A DNA stretch of 38,621 bases from Sinomonas sp. ASV322 (GCF_030908245.1 NZ_JAVFJJ010000024.1:1-38621), one strand, 5' to 3'. Shown: positions 8,394-16,894, counted from the stretch's first letter. The notes: generated from the sequence alone by a model not told the origin. Numbers and translations are program-made.

Positions 8394-8424
8394 TGAGAGG
8401 GCAGGGCCGCGCCCCGCCCTCTCA
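8394..8424. terminator. Hairpin in the convergent MMPL/MFS spacer
   Basis: TGAGAGGGC pairs with GCCCTCTCA around a GC-rich inner loop, directly after the minus-strand MFS stop at 8429. It probably ends that operon. The rest of the 200-nt spacer 8229-8428 holds no supported gene. A minus-strand frame at 8225-8425 has a protein-like stretch (AVEAVDGLAADCPTVGS) but no start signal. Confidence 0.6.
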
Positions 8425-8428
8425 TGCG

Positions 8429-9775
8429 TCAGCCCTCCTGGAAGGCTTCCCGACGGCGCAGCTCGAGCGTCTCGGTCACCCGCGCCACATCCCGCGGATA
8501 GACCTTGTACAGTCCGGTGAGCACCGCCGCGTTGACGAGCATGAGGACCACCATGATCCAGAAGAACACCGTCTGAATGCCGAGGCTCGTGGCGAGCGCC
8601 CCGGCGCCGAGGGAGAAGAGAGCCCAGCCGATGGTCTCGAAGATGCTCAAGAAGATCGCGAACGCCTGGCCGCGCAGCTCCGGCAGGATGACGGCGGCGA
8701 CGATCGAGCGGTTCACCGAGGGGTTGAGGCCCTGCCCGAAGCCCATGAGGCCCCAGAAGATCGCGTAGACGCCGATGCCCTCGTAGTGGAACTGCGTTCC
8801 GAAGAAGGCCACGGCGGCGAAGAAGACCTGGGCGCCCTGGATGTAGGCGACGCGCCCGCGGTGCGGGATCACGCGGTCGAGAAGAGCAAGGAACCACCCG
8901 CCGCCGACGGTCCCGGCGAAGTACGCGAGCCCGAACGGGACGAGCACGGTGGCGGCGACGGCATTCGTGAAATGACGCTCGGTCACGAGGAACTGGATGC
9001 CGAAGATCGAGATGAGCAGATGGCCCGAGAGGAGGCGGGACACCATCATGAGGGAGAACGAGGGCACCTTCATGATCGAGAGCGCGGAGGAGAGCGTCGC
9101 GCGGGAGAGGTTGCGCTTGGACTCGGACAGGTCGGCGAGCTGCTTCTCGGCTGCCCCGACGCCGGGATCCTTGTAGAGCGCTGCGACGATCAGGCCGGCC
9201 ACGACGCAGATGCCGCCGATGGTCCACATGCCGTACCGCCAGCCGTCCGTGAGTCCCGTGAACAGGGCGATGAGCGGCCCCACGAACGAGCTGACGAGGC
9301 TGATGAAGCCGTAGAAGTAGCCGACCGCCTTGCCGCGGTTCGCGTCGTCGAACGAGTCGGCGAGGATCGCGTTCGAGATCGGCACGCCCCCGACCATGGC
9401 GGCGGACATGAGCGCGTTGAAGATCAGGAGCTGGGTGAAGTCGTGGGCAAAGCCCGCGACCGCGCCAAAGACACCGCCGACGAGCGTGATGAGGACCAGC
9501 GTGTTGCGGCGTCCGATGCGCCACGCGAGCCACGTCCAGGCAGGTCCCGCGGGCACGGCGACGACCTTCCCAAGCGCCGCAAGCAGTCCGAGGTGGCTGC
9601 TCTGCAGCCTGAGGGCCGCCGCGATCGACGGGAAGATCGTCGATGTGAGGCCGGCTTCCGTGTTGTCGACGATGCTCACGCCCGTGAGGACGACGAGGTT
9701 CCGCCAGCGGTGCGGAACGCGCCGGGCTTGAGCCTCTCCCTCGGCGGGAACAGTCTTCGCGGTTCGAGTTTCCAT
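8429..9775 (-). CDS. MFS transporter of the sulfatase operon
   Basis: A 448-residue major facilitator with about 12 membrane helices, the TM2-3 loop motif WRIGRRN and a long central loop at about residues 200-235 (SESKRNLSRATLSS). The ATG at 9775 has a weak AGGA. It lies 77 nt downstream of the sulfatase on the same strand and is third in padR-sulfatase-MFS. Context suggests uptake of the sulfate ester, or export of a product; the sequence does not name the substrate. The short leader contains a GGTGGGTGCGGG repeat. A hairpin at 8394-8424 follows. Confidence 0.85.
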   Translation of the reverse strand: METRTAKTVPAEGEAQARRVPHRWRNLVVLTGVSIVDNTEAGLTSTIFPSIAAALRLQSSHLGLLAALGKVVAVPAGPAWTWLAWRIGRRNTLVLITLVGGVFGAVAGFAHDFTQLLIFNALMSAAMVGGVPISNAILADSFDDANRGKAVGYFYGFISLVSSFVGPLIALFTGLTDGWRYGMWTIGGICVVAGLIVAALYKDPGVGAAEKQLADLSESKRNLSRATLSSALSIMKVPSFSLMMVSRLLSGHLLISIFGIQFLVTERHFTNAVAATVLVPFGLAYFAGTVGGGWFLALLDRVIPHRGRVAYIQGAQVFFAAVAFFGTQFHYEGIGVYAIFWGLMGFGQGLNPSVNRSIVAAVILPELRGQAFAIFLSIFETIGWALFSLGAGALATSLGIQTVFFWIMVVLMLVNAAVLTGLYKVYPRDVARVTETLELRRREAFQEG

Positions 9776-9852
9776 GGGGTGTCCTGTCTACGTTGGCAGG
9801 TGGCTGCGGGTGGGTGCGGGCGGCGGCAGGTGGGTGCGGGTCGGGGGGTGGG

Positions 9853-11631
9853 CTAGGAGATGGGGGCCGGCGCGAGCTCTTTGGCGAGGAGCTCGAGGGT
9901 CCCGACGGGAAGGGGGATGACCTTCGCGAGCTGATAGATCGTGAGCTGGGGCGAGATGCTGACCAGCTCCGTGGCTACGAGCTGTGGCACGTGCTGTCCG
10001 AGCACGTCCCGGCACTGCGGGTCCTGGAGGAGCTCGAGAATCGGGGTTTCGAGCGCGGCCCCGTCGGCCTGAAAGTGGGCCAGCGGCGGGAGCGGTTCGA
10101 GGGCGGCCGCTGCGCGTTCGGCCTGACGGCGCACGAGGAGATGTTCCTCCGTGGGCGGCGTGTCGAACGGGATTCCGAGCCGTTCGAACTGACTGCGAGG
10201 GGCGTCCGAGGCGTGCATGAGCTCGGCGAGCAGGCGCAGCATGCGGAGCTCGACATCGTCGTCCTCCATCGGGCGTTCTTGACCCGGGTCCGCCTCAATG
10301 TCGTAGAGAAGCGTCCCGTGCACCCACGGATTCATGAGCGACGGCGCGTCCACCTTGATGGTCCGGAGCCCCTTCGTGAAGGAGAACGGCTCCGCGGGCT
10401 CCCACGCGGCAAGCTCTCGGGGTGCGAACCGCGAACGCATGTGCGTCGGCATGAGGGTGAAGTCCTCAAGCGGCGCGTTGGAGGGGTCCGCGGACGCGCG
10501 CATGTAGACGTACTTGCCGTCGGTGACGTTGACGTGCCCGCCGTGGATTCCGAACAGGGCGGCTTCACGCACCTGGGTGTCATCCTCGAGGACGACGGCG
10601 AGGTCCCGGCCCTGCATGTCCGGCGTCGGCTCGAGTCCGAAGTACCGGAGCATCGTCGGGGCGATGTCGATGGTCTGGGCGAGGGCCCCGCGACGCGTGT
10701 CACGGCCCGCCGTGCGGGGGTCCCACAGGAACATCGGCAGATGGACGAGTTCGTTGAACCACGGCTGCACCGACTTGGCCCACCAGCCGTGCTCGCCGAG
10801 CAGGAAGCCGTGGTCGGTGTTGACCAAGAGGAGCGTGTCGTCCCACAGCTCGTGCTTGTCCATCGCGTCGAGGACGCGGCCGAGGGACTTGTCGCACATC
10901 GAGACGAGCGCCGCGTACTCGTAGCGCGCGTGCTCGACCTGGTCTTCGGGCTCGGTGACCTTCTGGTACGAGGGCCAGTCGAACTCGGGCCCGTCGTAGC
11001 GGTGCGGGTACATGGCCTTGTAGGCGTCGTGCGTGAAGAACGGCTCGTGGGGGTCGAAGAGCTCGATCTGCAGCATCCATTGGTCGGCGGCGTGATTCGT
11101 GTCGATGAAGTGGATGCCGGCGTCGACCGTGCGCGTCTGGGAGTGCTCGGCCTCCGTGGGCATGTAGCTGCGGTTGATGAGATCCTGGCGCTTCATGCCG
11201 GCGCGCCAATCGCCGCCGGCGGCCCCGCCGTCGTTCGCTGACGGGGCCACGACGCCCTTCCACGGATCGCCCTCCTGGCCCCGGAAGAACTCCCACGTGG
11301 TGTACCGGGGGTGGTAGGTCGCGCCGCCGTCCTCCCAATAGTGGGGGTGATCGGACGCTAGGTGCGTGTGGACGCCCGCGTTTTTGAGCAACTCGGGCAT
11401 CGAGTCGTCGAACGGCTCGAGCGGGCCCCACGAACGGTGGAGGAAGTTGTAGCGGCCCGTGTGCATTTCGCGCCGGGCAGGCATGCACGGCATCGAGCCG
11501 GCATAGAAGTTCTCGAACGTGACCGCCCGCGACGCGAGGCGGGCGAAGTTCGGCGCGTCCACGATCGTGTCCGCATAGGGGGCGAGCATGTGCCTGTTCA
11601 GGCTGTCGAACATGAGGATGATGGCCCTCAT
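9853..11631 (-). CDS. Type I sulfatase (formylglycine-dependent)
   Basis: A 592-residue sulfatase of the alkaline-phosphatase superfamily that hydrolyses sulfate esters. The N-terminal metal Asp is in MFDSLN (D9). The modification site C49-M-P-A-R fits the CxPxR consensus, whose Cys becomes formylglycine, followed by REMHTGRY as in family members. NTDHGF (D273, H274) supplies further metal ligands. There is no signal peptide, so the enzyme should be cytosolic and depend on the cytosolic FGE encoded at 12446. ATG 11631 follows GGAAGGA. It lies 58 nt after padR. The substrate cannot be told from sequence; the C-terminal 100 residues look divergent. Confidence 0.9.
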   Translation of the reverse strand: MRAIILMFDSLNRHMLAPYADTIVDAPNFARLASRAVTFENFYAGSMPCMPARREMHTGRYNFLHRSWGPLEPFDDSMPELLKNAGVHTHLASDHPHYWEDGGATYHPRYTTWEFFRGQEGDPWKGVVAPSANDGGAAGGDWRAGMKRQDLINRSYMPTEAEHSQTRTVDAGIHFIDTNHAADQWMLQIELFDPHEPFFTHDAYKAMYPHRYDGPEFDWPSYQKVTEPEDQVEHARYEYAALVSMCDKSLGRVLDAMDKHELWDDTLLLVNTDHGFLLGEHGWWAKSVQPWFNELVHLPMFLWDPRTAGRDTRRGALAQTIDIAPTMLRYFGLEPTPDMQGRDLAVVLEDDTQVREAALFGIHGGHVNVTDGKYVYMRASADPSNAPLEDFTLMPTHMRSRFAPRELAAWEPAEPFSFTKGLRTIKVDAPSLMNPWVHGTLLYDIEADPGQERPMEDDDVELRMLRLLAELMHASDAPRSQFERLGIPFDTPPTEEHLLVRRQAERAAAALEPLPPLAHFQADGAALETPILELLQDPQCRDVLGQHVPQLVATELVSISPQLTIYQLAKVIPLPVGTLELLAKELAPAPIS

Positions 11632-11689
11632 CGTGGTCCTTCCAAGGGCTGTGGGCGGGTCGGGTGCAGGCGGACGGGCTGACGGCCCG

Positions 11690-12304
11690 TCACTCGACCT
11701 CGCGGGCTACGAGGGACTCGGGGACGGCGGTCAGCGAGCGGGACGAGAGCTTCCCGTCGAGGATGTCCTTGCGGAGCTCGATCATGGCCGCGACATGGGC
11801 GTCGATCGCTGCGGCGCCCATGAAGTGGAGCCGCTCGCCGAGCGATTCGGCGAGTTCGGCGTCGAACGGAATGGTGGCCGCCCAGTTCTCGCGCCGGTCC
11901 CGGAACCGGTACCGCGCGATTTCCTCCTGCCGCGTGTGGATTTCCGTGTCGAGGAGGCGCAAGACCTGCTCGGCGCTCATGAAGCCAGCGAAGCTCAGGC
12001 GCGCCCCCAGCTCAGGGTCTTGGAAGCGCGACGGCGGCTGGTACGGGCCTGTGAGCCAGTCGAGGAAGATGGTGGCCCCCTCATCGGTCACGCGGTACGT
12101 CTTGGCGTCCTGCGCCCCGGGCCGGGGGTCGACGGTGTGGGCGACCCAGCCCTGCTTCTCCATGCTCGCAAGGGACCGGTAGACCTGGCTCATCTGGGTG
12201 TTGGAGCGCAGGAAGCGGCCGTGGGTGTCGAGGTACTTCTTGAGGTCATAGCCGGTGCTCGGGTGCGAGGCCAGTACGCCGAGGAGGATGTGTTCCAGCT
12301 TCAC
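11690..12304 (-). CDS. PadR-family transcriptional regulator
   Basis: A 204-residue PadR regulator. The N-terminal winged helix covers residues 1-80 (HILLGVLASHPSTGYDLKKYL, then SQVYRSLASMEKQGW) and the C-terminal helical domain drives dimerisation. GTG 12304 has AAGGAG ten bases upstream. It is first in the minus-strand operon with the sulfatase and MFS gene and is divergent from the FGE operon across a 141-nt region carrying two 18-nt direct repeats. It is therefore the likely switch for the whole module. PadR proteins often respond to phenolic or other aromatic compounds, which would fit an aryl-sulfate inducer, but that is only inference. Confidence 0.88.
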   Translation of the reverse strand: MKLEHILLGVLASHPSTGYDLKKYLDTHGRFLRSNTQMSQVYRSLASMEKQGWVAHTVDPRPGAQDAKTYRVTDEGATIFLDWLTGPYQPPSRFQDPELGARLSFAGFMSAEQVLRLLDTEIHTRQEEIARYRFRDRRENWAATIPFDAELAESLGERLHFMGAAAIDAHVAAMIELRKDILDGKLSSRSLTAVPESLVAREVE

Positions 12305-12445
12305 TGCTTCAGGTCTCCTTCGTGAGGTACGTCACTTGAGGATGGCACAAGTAGAATGCATCGTCAATGACACAAATGGAATGCTGTGCTCGAGCCGCCC
12401 GGTGATAGATTCGAGAGCACGTGCGATGACGCTTGAGAAGGAACC
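12305..12445. promoter_or_regulatory. Divergent padR/FGE control region with direct repeats
   Basis: Two 18-nt direct repeats, 12342-12359 and 12367-12384, share ATGRCACAARTRGAATGC with three differences and start 25 bp apart. On the minus strand a TTGACG/CATCCT promoter for padR overlaps them. On the plus strand TAGATT at 12406-12411 is a candidate -10 for the FGE operon. The repeats are the best candidates for the PadR operator controlling both directions. Confidence 0.55.
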
Positions 12446-13441
12446 ATGGACGCCACGACAGATTCGAGCCACGCCGCGAGCTGCTGCTCGCCGGGGCGCG
12501 CGAGAGGAGCAGGAGCCCCTCGCACCACGGCTGCGCCCTCGGCCGCGGAAGCGTCCCCCCGCACCGCGCACCACGACGATGTCGTCCTTGTCGGCGGCGC
12601 GTTCCAGATGGGCGATCAGTTCGGCGAGGGCTACCCCTCCGACGGAGAGACCCCCGTCCACGAAGTCGAGCTTTCCGCCTTCCGGATCGACTCAACGGCG
12701 GTAACGAACAGCATGTTCGCCGCCTTCGCGGAGGCAACCGGCTACCGCACCGAGGCCGAGCGATACGCCACGAGCGCCGTCTTCCATCTTCTGGTCAAGG
12801 CGAACGACGACGACGTTCTCGGCGCCGCTGCTGGCGCCCCGTGGTGGCTCAACGTCCGCGGGGCAGACTGGGCCCACCCCGCCGGCCCCCTCTCGGACTG
12901 GACTCAGGTACCTGATCACCCGGCCGTCCACGTCTCGTGGAACGACGCCGTGGCATACTGCGCCTGGGCTGAACGCCGCCTGCCCACCGAGGCCGAATGG
13001 GAGTACGCCGCCCGCGGGGGCCTGGCCGCCAGGCGCTACGCGTGGGGAGACGACCTCACGCCCGACGGCGAGCACCGCGCCAACATCTGGCAGGGCACCT
13101 TCCCCACCCTCAACACCCAGGACGACGGGTTCCTGGGCACCGCCCCCGTCAGATCCTTCCCACCGAACGGCTACGGGCTGTACGAAACGGCTGGGAACGT
13201 GTGGGAGTGGTGCAACGACTGGTTCCTGCCCAAGTACTATCGGTCGTCACCCCGACAGAACCCCAGGGGGCCGTCAATCGGCGCCGGACGGGTCATGCGC
13301 GGGGGCTCCTACCTGTGCCACGAGTCCTACTGCAGCCGCTATCGCGTCGCCGCACGCACCTCCAACACACCCGACTCGTCCAGCGGCAACTGCGGCTTCC
13401 GCACTGTCGCGCTCGAGACGCGGGCCATCCATCGACCGTGA
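12446..13441 (+). CDS. Formylglycine-generating enzyme (aerobic, copper-dependent)
   Basis: A 331-residue FGE (SUMF1/FGE-sulfatase fold) that oxidises the Cys of CxPxR motifs in sulfatases to formylglycine. The core begins near residue 46 (VVLVGGAFQMGDQFGEGYPSD cut short here to its first residues) and carries NVRGADW, HPAVHVSWNDA, RLPTEAEWEYAARGG, NVWEW and MRGGSYLCHESYC. C291 and C296 in the last motif correspond to the two catalytic copper-binding cysteines of actinobacterial FGEs. The 45-residue N-terminal extension contains C13-C14-S-P-G-R18, itself a CxPxR motif. The start at ATG 12446 has only a close AAGGA. It stands divergent from its likely client sulfatase and opens an operon with two DUF202 genes. 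Confidence 0.93.
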   Translation: MDATTDSSHAASCCSPGRARGAGAPRTTAAPSAAEASPRTAHHDDVVLVGGAFQMGDQFGEGYPSDGETPVHEVELSAFRIDSTAVTNSMFAAFAEATGYRTEAERYATSAVFHLLVKANDDDVLGAAAGAPWWLNVRGADWAHPAGPLSDWTQVPDHPAVHVSWNDAVAYCAWAERRLPTEAEWEYAARGGLAARRYAWGDDLTPDGEHRANIWQGTFPTLNTQDDGFLGTAPVRSFPPNGYGLYETAGNVWEWCNDWFLPKYYRSSPRQNPRGPSIGAGRVMRGGSYLCHESYCSRYRVAARTSNTPDSSSGNCGFRTVALETRAIHRP

Positions 13442-13448
13442 GGACCGC

Positions 13449-13811
13449 ATGAAGCTCAAGGAACCGCAGTGGCGCCGCGAGGGCGAGATGCCGGACTACC
13501 GGTTCTCGATGGCGAACGAACGCACGTTCCTCGCATGGATCCGTACGTCCATGGCCATCCTGGCCGGGTCGATCGCGATCGACCAGCTCACGCCGGACAT
13601 CGCGCCCGCCCCGATCCGCATCTCCCTGTGCCTGGCCCTGGCCGCGATCGGGGCGCTCCTGGCGTTCGAGGCGTACCGCCGCTGGTCCCTGCAGGAACAG
13701 GCCATGCGCAACAAGCGCGAGCTCCCCCACGCGTGGCTGCTCGTGGCCATGACCCTCGTCGTCGCCATGGCAGCGCTGGTCTTCGCGGCGCTGATCCTCT
13801 TCTCGCGGTGA
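13449..13811 (+). CDS. YidH/DUF202 family membrane protein
   Basis: A 120-residue inner-membrane protein with a cytosolic N-terminus carrying the DUF202 signature (MANERTFLAWIRTSMAIL). Three predicted helices lie at about residues 30-48, 53-72 and 95-117. It starts 8 nt after the FGE stop with AGGA before the ATG and overlaps the next gene by 4 nt, so co-transcription is near certain. The molecular function of DUF202 proteins is not established. Its link to an FGE could be functional or simply positional. Confidence 0.85.
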   Translation: MKLKEPQWRREGEMPDYRFSMANERTFLAWIRTSMAILAGSIAIDQLTPDIAPAPIRISLCLALAAIGALLAFEAYRRWSLQEQAMRNKRELPHAWLLVAMTLVVAMAALVFAALILFSR

Positions 13812-14170
13812 CACCCGAGACGCGCGCGCACGACGGGGACCGCGACCCCGGGCTCCAGCCGGAACGCACCTCGCTCGCCTGGGGCCGCACGCTCCTGGCT
13901 CTGCTCGTCTCGGATCTGCTCATCTGGCGTTCGTGGGCCCATTCCCTGAACCGTCACGAGGGAAGCATCGAGGGCAGTACGGACGCCTTGGGGATCGCCG
14001 CCGCCGTCGCGGCCGCAGCCACCGCAGTCATTGCGCTCTGCGTCCTCTACCGCGGCCGCGCCCTGAGAAGGGGGCACGCGGCGCCCTCCCCCGCGCTCAT
14101 GCGGACCGCAACGTTATCCCTCCTCGCCCTCGCGGCCGCGACCACGGTGTCGATTCTCCTCACGAAATAA
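13808..14170 (+). CDS. DUF202 domain membrane protein
   Basis: A 120-residue second DUF202 protein (QPERTSLAWGRTLLALLV) with three predicted membrane helices. The start GTG 13808 overlaps the stop of the preceding DUF202 gene (GTGA), which indicates translational coupling; the frame is open further upstream but those codons lie inside the other gene. DUF202 genes commonly occur as such dissimilar pairs, suggesting a hetero-oligomer. Function unknown. Confidence 0.8.
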   Translation: MTPETRAHDGDRDPGLQPERTSLAWGRTLLALLVSDLLIWRSWAHSLNRHEGSIEGSTDALGIAAAVAAAATAVIALCVLYRGRALRRGHAAPSPALMRTATLSLLALAAATTVSILLTK

Positions 14171-14220
14171 CGACCGCTGCGAAGCCCCGCGGGCCGGGCC
14201 GGACCGGGACCCCGTGGCGA

Positions 14221-14226
14221 TAGGCT
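14221..14226 (+). promoter_or_regulatory. -10 box of a leaderless maf promoter
   Basis: TAGGCT followed by seven bases and GTG 14234, with no Shine-Dalgarno sequence. Confidence 0.5.
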
Positions 14227-14233
14227 GGGCGGC

Positions 14234-14899
14234 GTGACTGCCACGCCACCCAGCCTTCCGTCGTCGGGCGCCCTCGCACCGCTCGTCCTCGCCTCGAAGT
14301 CCCCCGCGCGGACCAAGCTCCTCGCGGAGGCCGGGATCCCGCACCGGATCGTGGTTTCGGCCGTGGACGAGGACGCCGTCGTGGCGGGCCACCCCGACGC
14401 GAGCCCCGCCGACATGGCGCTCCTCCTCGCACGCGCCAAGGCCGAGGCCGTGGCGTCGCTCCCCGAGGTGGAGGGCGCGCTCGTGCTGGGCTGCGATTCG
14501 GTGTTCGAGTTCGACGGCGAGGCTCTCGGCAAGCCGTACACCGTCGAGGTCGCCACTGAGCGGCTGCGCGCCATGAGCGGGCGGTCGGGAATCCTCCACA
14601 CGGGGCACTGGCTCGTGGACTGTCGGGACGGCATCGTGTCGAGCTCAGGCGAGCTCTGCTCGGCAGAGGTCGAGTTCACCGAGATGTCCGACGACGACAT
14701 CGCCGCCTACGTCGCAACCGGCGAGCCGCTCCACTGCGCCGGCTCGTTCACCATCGACGGCCTCGGCGGCGCCTTCCTGGCCCGCGTCGACGGCGACCCT
14801 CACGCCGTCGTCGGCCTCTCGATCTCGACGCTGCGCACGCTCCTCTCACGCGCCAACGTACGCCTCACCGATTTCTGGGCCGCCGCCGTCGTCCGCTGA
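14234..14899 (+). CDS. maf: Maf-family nucleotide pyrophosphatase
   Basis: A 221-residue Maf/HAM1-like pyrophosphatase that hydrolyses non-canonical or modified nucleoside triphosphates (house-cleaning). The family start LVLASKSPARTKLLAEAG is at residues 17-34, the catalytic Asp region is GCDSVFEFDGEALGKP, and the C-terminal part has GSFTIDGLGG. It precedes the acyl-CoA carboxylase gene, an order also seen around Rv3282-Rv3285 of M. tuberculosis. The last 47 coding bases are repeated immediately after the stop (14908-14957), a scar discussed under findings. Confidence 0.9.
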   Translation: MTATPPSLPSSGALAPLVLASKSPARTKLLAEAGIPHRIVVSAVDEDAVVAGHPDASPADMALLLARAKAEAVASLPEVEGALVLGCDSVFEFDGEALGKPYTVEVATERLRAMSGRSGILHTGHWLVDCRDGIVSSSGELCSAEVEFTEMSDDDIAAYVATGEPLHCAGSFTIDGLGGAFLARVDGDPHAVVGLSISTLRTLLSRANVRLTDFWAAAVVR

Positions 14900-14957
14900 G
14901 CAGACCGGCCAACGTGCGCCTCACCGACTTCTGGGCCGCCGCCGTCGCCCGCTGAGC
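14852..14957. repeat. Duplicated 3' end of maf
   Basis: Two 50-nt copies, 14852-14901 and 14908-14957, identical at 47 positions, each including the maf C-terminal codons and a TGA. In the maf frame two differences are synonymous (GTA/GTG, GAT/GAC) and one changes Val to Ala. Confidence 0.9.
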
Positions 14958-15004
14958 TGCCGCGTGCGCGGCGAGGAGGCCTCTTTGTAGAACCCCAACA
15001 AAGG

Positions 15005-15068
15005 ATCCACCGCTCCCCCGCCGAATCCGCCATCAATATGGGCGAATCCACCAAAGGAGCGCTAGGCT
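15005..15068 (+). promoter_or_regulatory. accA3 promoter preceded by phased AATCC repeats
   Basis: ATCCRCC elements begin at 15005, 15025 and 15046 (20 and 21 nt apart), followed by a -10 box TAGGCT at 15063-15068. The transcription start would be near 15075, leaving a short leader that contains GGAG at 15085-15088, five bases before TTG 15094. Confidence 0.45.
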
Positions 15069-15093
15069 CTCCGCAGTACAGAACGGAGAAGCC

Positions 15094-16878
15094 TTGTCCC
15101 TCACCGCCGGAAGCAAGCCCATGACGAAGGTCCTCATCGCCAACCGCGGCGAGATCGCAGTGCGCGTCATCCGCGCCGCCCGCGACGAGGGCATCGCGTC
15201 CGTTGCCGTCTACGCCGAGCCGGACCGAGACGCGCTGCACGTTCGCCTCGCCGACGAGGCGTTTGCGCTGGGCGGGACGACGGCGGCCGAGTCATATCTC
15301 GTGATGGACAAGATCCTCGATGCCGCCCGCGTCTCGGGCGCCGACGCGATCCACCCCGGCTACGGCTTCCTCTCCGAGAATGCGGAGTTCGCGCAGCGCG
15401 TGCTCGACGCGGGCCTGACGTGGATCGGCCCGTCCCCCGAGTCCATCGCCGCGCTCGGCGACAAGGTGCGCGCGCGGCACATCGCCGAGAAGGTCGGCGC
15501 CCCGCTCGTCCCGGGCACGAAGGACCCGGTCGAATCGGCCGATGAGGTGCTCGCGTTTGCGCGCGAATTCGGTCTGCCGGTCGCGATCAAGGCCGCGTAC
15601 GGCGGCGGCGGGCGCGGCATCAAGGTCGCGCGCACCCTCGAGGAGATCCCTGAGCTCTACGAATCGGCCGTCCGCGAAGCGACGGCGGCCTTCGGCCGGG
15701 GCGAGTGCTTCATCGAGCGGTTCCTCGACTCGCCGCGCCACGTCGAGACGCAGTGCCTTGCGGACGCGCACGGGAACGTCGTCGTCGTCTCGACGCGCGA
15801 CTGCTCGCTCCAGCGCCGCAACCAGAAGCTCGTCGAGGAGGCGCCGGCGCCGTTCCTCACGGAGGAGCAGAACAAGCGCCTGTACGAGTCCTCGAAGGCG
15901 ATCCTCAAGGAGGCCCACTACCTCGGTGCCGGCACGTGCGAGTTCCTCGTGGGCCAGGACGGGACGATCAGCTTCCTCGAGGTGAACACGCGGCTCCAGG
16001 TCGAGCACTGCGTGTCCGAGGAGGTCACGGGGATCGACCTCGTACGCGAGCAGTTCCGCCTCGCGCGCGGTGAGGCGCTCGGCTACGAGGACCCCGAGGT
16101 CCGCGGTCACTCCTTTGAATTCCGGATCAACGGCGAGGACCCGGGCCGCAACTTCATGCCGGCCCCCGGAACGGTCGAGACGCTCAAGTACCCGACTGGA
16201 CCCGGCATCCGCGTCGATTCGGGCATCGAGGCCGGCGAGGTCATCAGCGGCAACTTCGACTCGATGCTCGCGAAGCTCATCGTGACGGGCGCGACCCGCC
16301 GGCAGGCCCTCGAACGCTCCCGCCGCGCGCTCGACGAGATCGAGATCACGGGCATGCCCACCGTCATCCCGTTCCACGCGACCGTCGTGCGGGACGCCGC
16401 ATTCGCTCCAGCGTCGGGCCCGTTCGAGGTACACACGCGCTGGATCGAGACGGAGTTCGAGAACGACATCCCGGCGTGGTCCGGGGTCCCCGCGACAGCG
16501 GGCGACGACGCCGGGGAACGCCAGAGCGTCGTCGTCGAGGTGGGCGGCAAGCGCCTTGAGGTGACGATCCCCGCGGGGCTCGGCGGCATCGCGAAGGCCG
16601 GCAAGGCGAAGGCGAAGAAGCCGCGCTCGGCTCGTGGCGGTGCGGCCGCTGCCGTCGTGGGCGGCGACGCGCTCACGGCGCCCATGCAGGGCACGATCGT
16701 CAAGGTTGCCGTCGCGAACGGCGAGCAGGTCGAGGAAGGCGATCTCGTCGTCGTGCTCGAGGCCATGAAGATGGAGCAGCCGATCACGGCCCACCGCTCC
16801 GGCACCGTCCACGGGCTCACGGCCGAGCCCGGCCAGACGGTCACGGCCGGCGCGGTGATCGCGACGATCGAGGACTGA
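15094..16878 (+). CDS. accA3: Acyl-CoA carboxylase alpha subunit (biotin carboxylase + BCCP)
   Basis: A 594-residue biotin carboxylase fused to a biotin carrier domain; with a separate carboxyltransferase beta subunit it makes malonyl- or methylmalonyl-CoA. Biotin carboxylase: [12 protein letters not shown] at about residue 13, ATP-grasp loop [29 protein letters not shown]. An Ala/Lys-rich linker near 510-530 leads to the BCCP domain with the biotinyl lysine in EAMKMEQ (K559). TTG 15094 is chosen because GGAG sits five bases upstream; ATG 15121 is the alternative and would begin [11 protein letters not shown], like most relatives. No beta subunit is in the window. A 14-bp hairpin follows. Confidence 0.92.
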   Translation: MSLTAGSKPMTKVLIANRGEIAVRVIRAARDEGIASVAVYAEPDRDALHVRLADEAFALGGTTAAESYLVMDKILDAARVSGADAIHPGYGFLSENAEFAQRVLDAGLTWIGPSPESIAALGDKVRARHIAEKVGAPLVPGTKDPVESADEVLAFAREFGLPVAIKAAYGGGGRGIKVARTLEEIPELYESAVREATAAFGRGECFIERFLDSPRHVETQCLADAHGNVVVVSTRDCSLQRRNQKLVEEAPAPFLTEEQNKRLYESSKAILKEAHYLGAGTCEFLVGQDGTISFLEVNTRLQVEHCVSEEVTGIDLVREQFRLARGEALGYEDPEVRGHSFEFRINGEDPGRNFMPAPGTVETLKYPTGPGIRVDSGIEAGEVISGNFDSMLAKLIVTGATRRQALERSRRALDEIEITGMPTVIPFHATVVRDAAFAPASGPFEVHTRWIETEFENDIPAWSGVPATAGDDAGERQSVVVEVGGKRLEVTIPAGLGGIAKAGKAKAKKPRSARGGAAAAVVGGDALTAPMQGTIVKVAVANGEQVEEGDLVVVLEAMKMEQPITAHRSGTVHGLTAEPGQTVTAGAVIATIED

Positions 16879-16894
16879 CCCGGATCGAACGACA

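Noticed and set aside
8225-8425. Minus-strand 66-codon frame between the MMPL and MFS genes
   Set aside because: Contains a protein-like stretch but overlaps two hairpins, has no ribosome site or promoter and matches no family I know; it may be a gene remnant but cannot be supported.
6399-9533. Minus-strand frame of about 1040 codons spanning MMPL and MFS genes
   Set aside because: A shadow frame: it crosses two well supported genes out of frame and has no domain signature or start signal.
9788-9850. GGTGGGTGCGGG repeats in the sulfatase-MFS spacer as another 21-nt array
   Set aside because: The repeats are irregular (steps of about 10 and 30 nt), so they do not fit the phased pattern.
8348-9856. 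Plus-strand frame of about 500 codons opposite the MFS gene
   Set aside because: Composition is Glu/Asp/Arg/His-rich with no recognisable motif; the minus strand encodes a 12-helix MFS protein.
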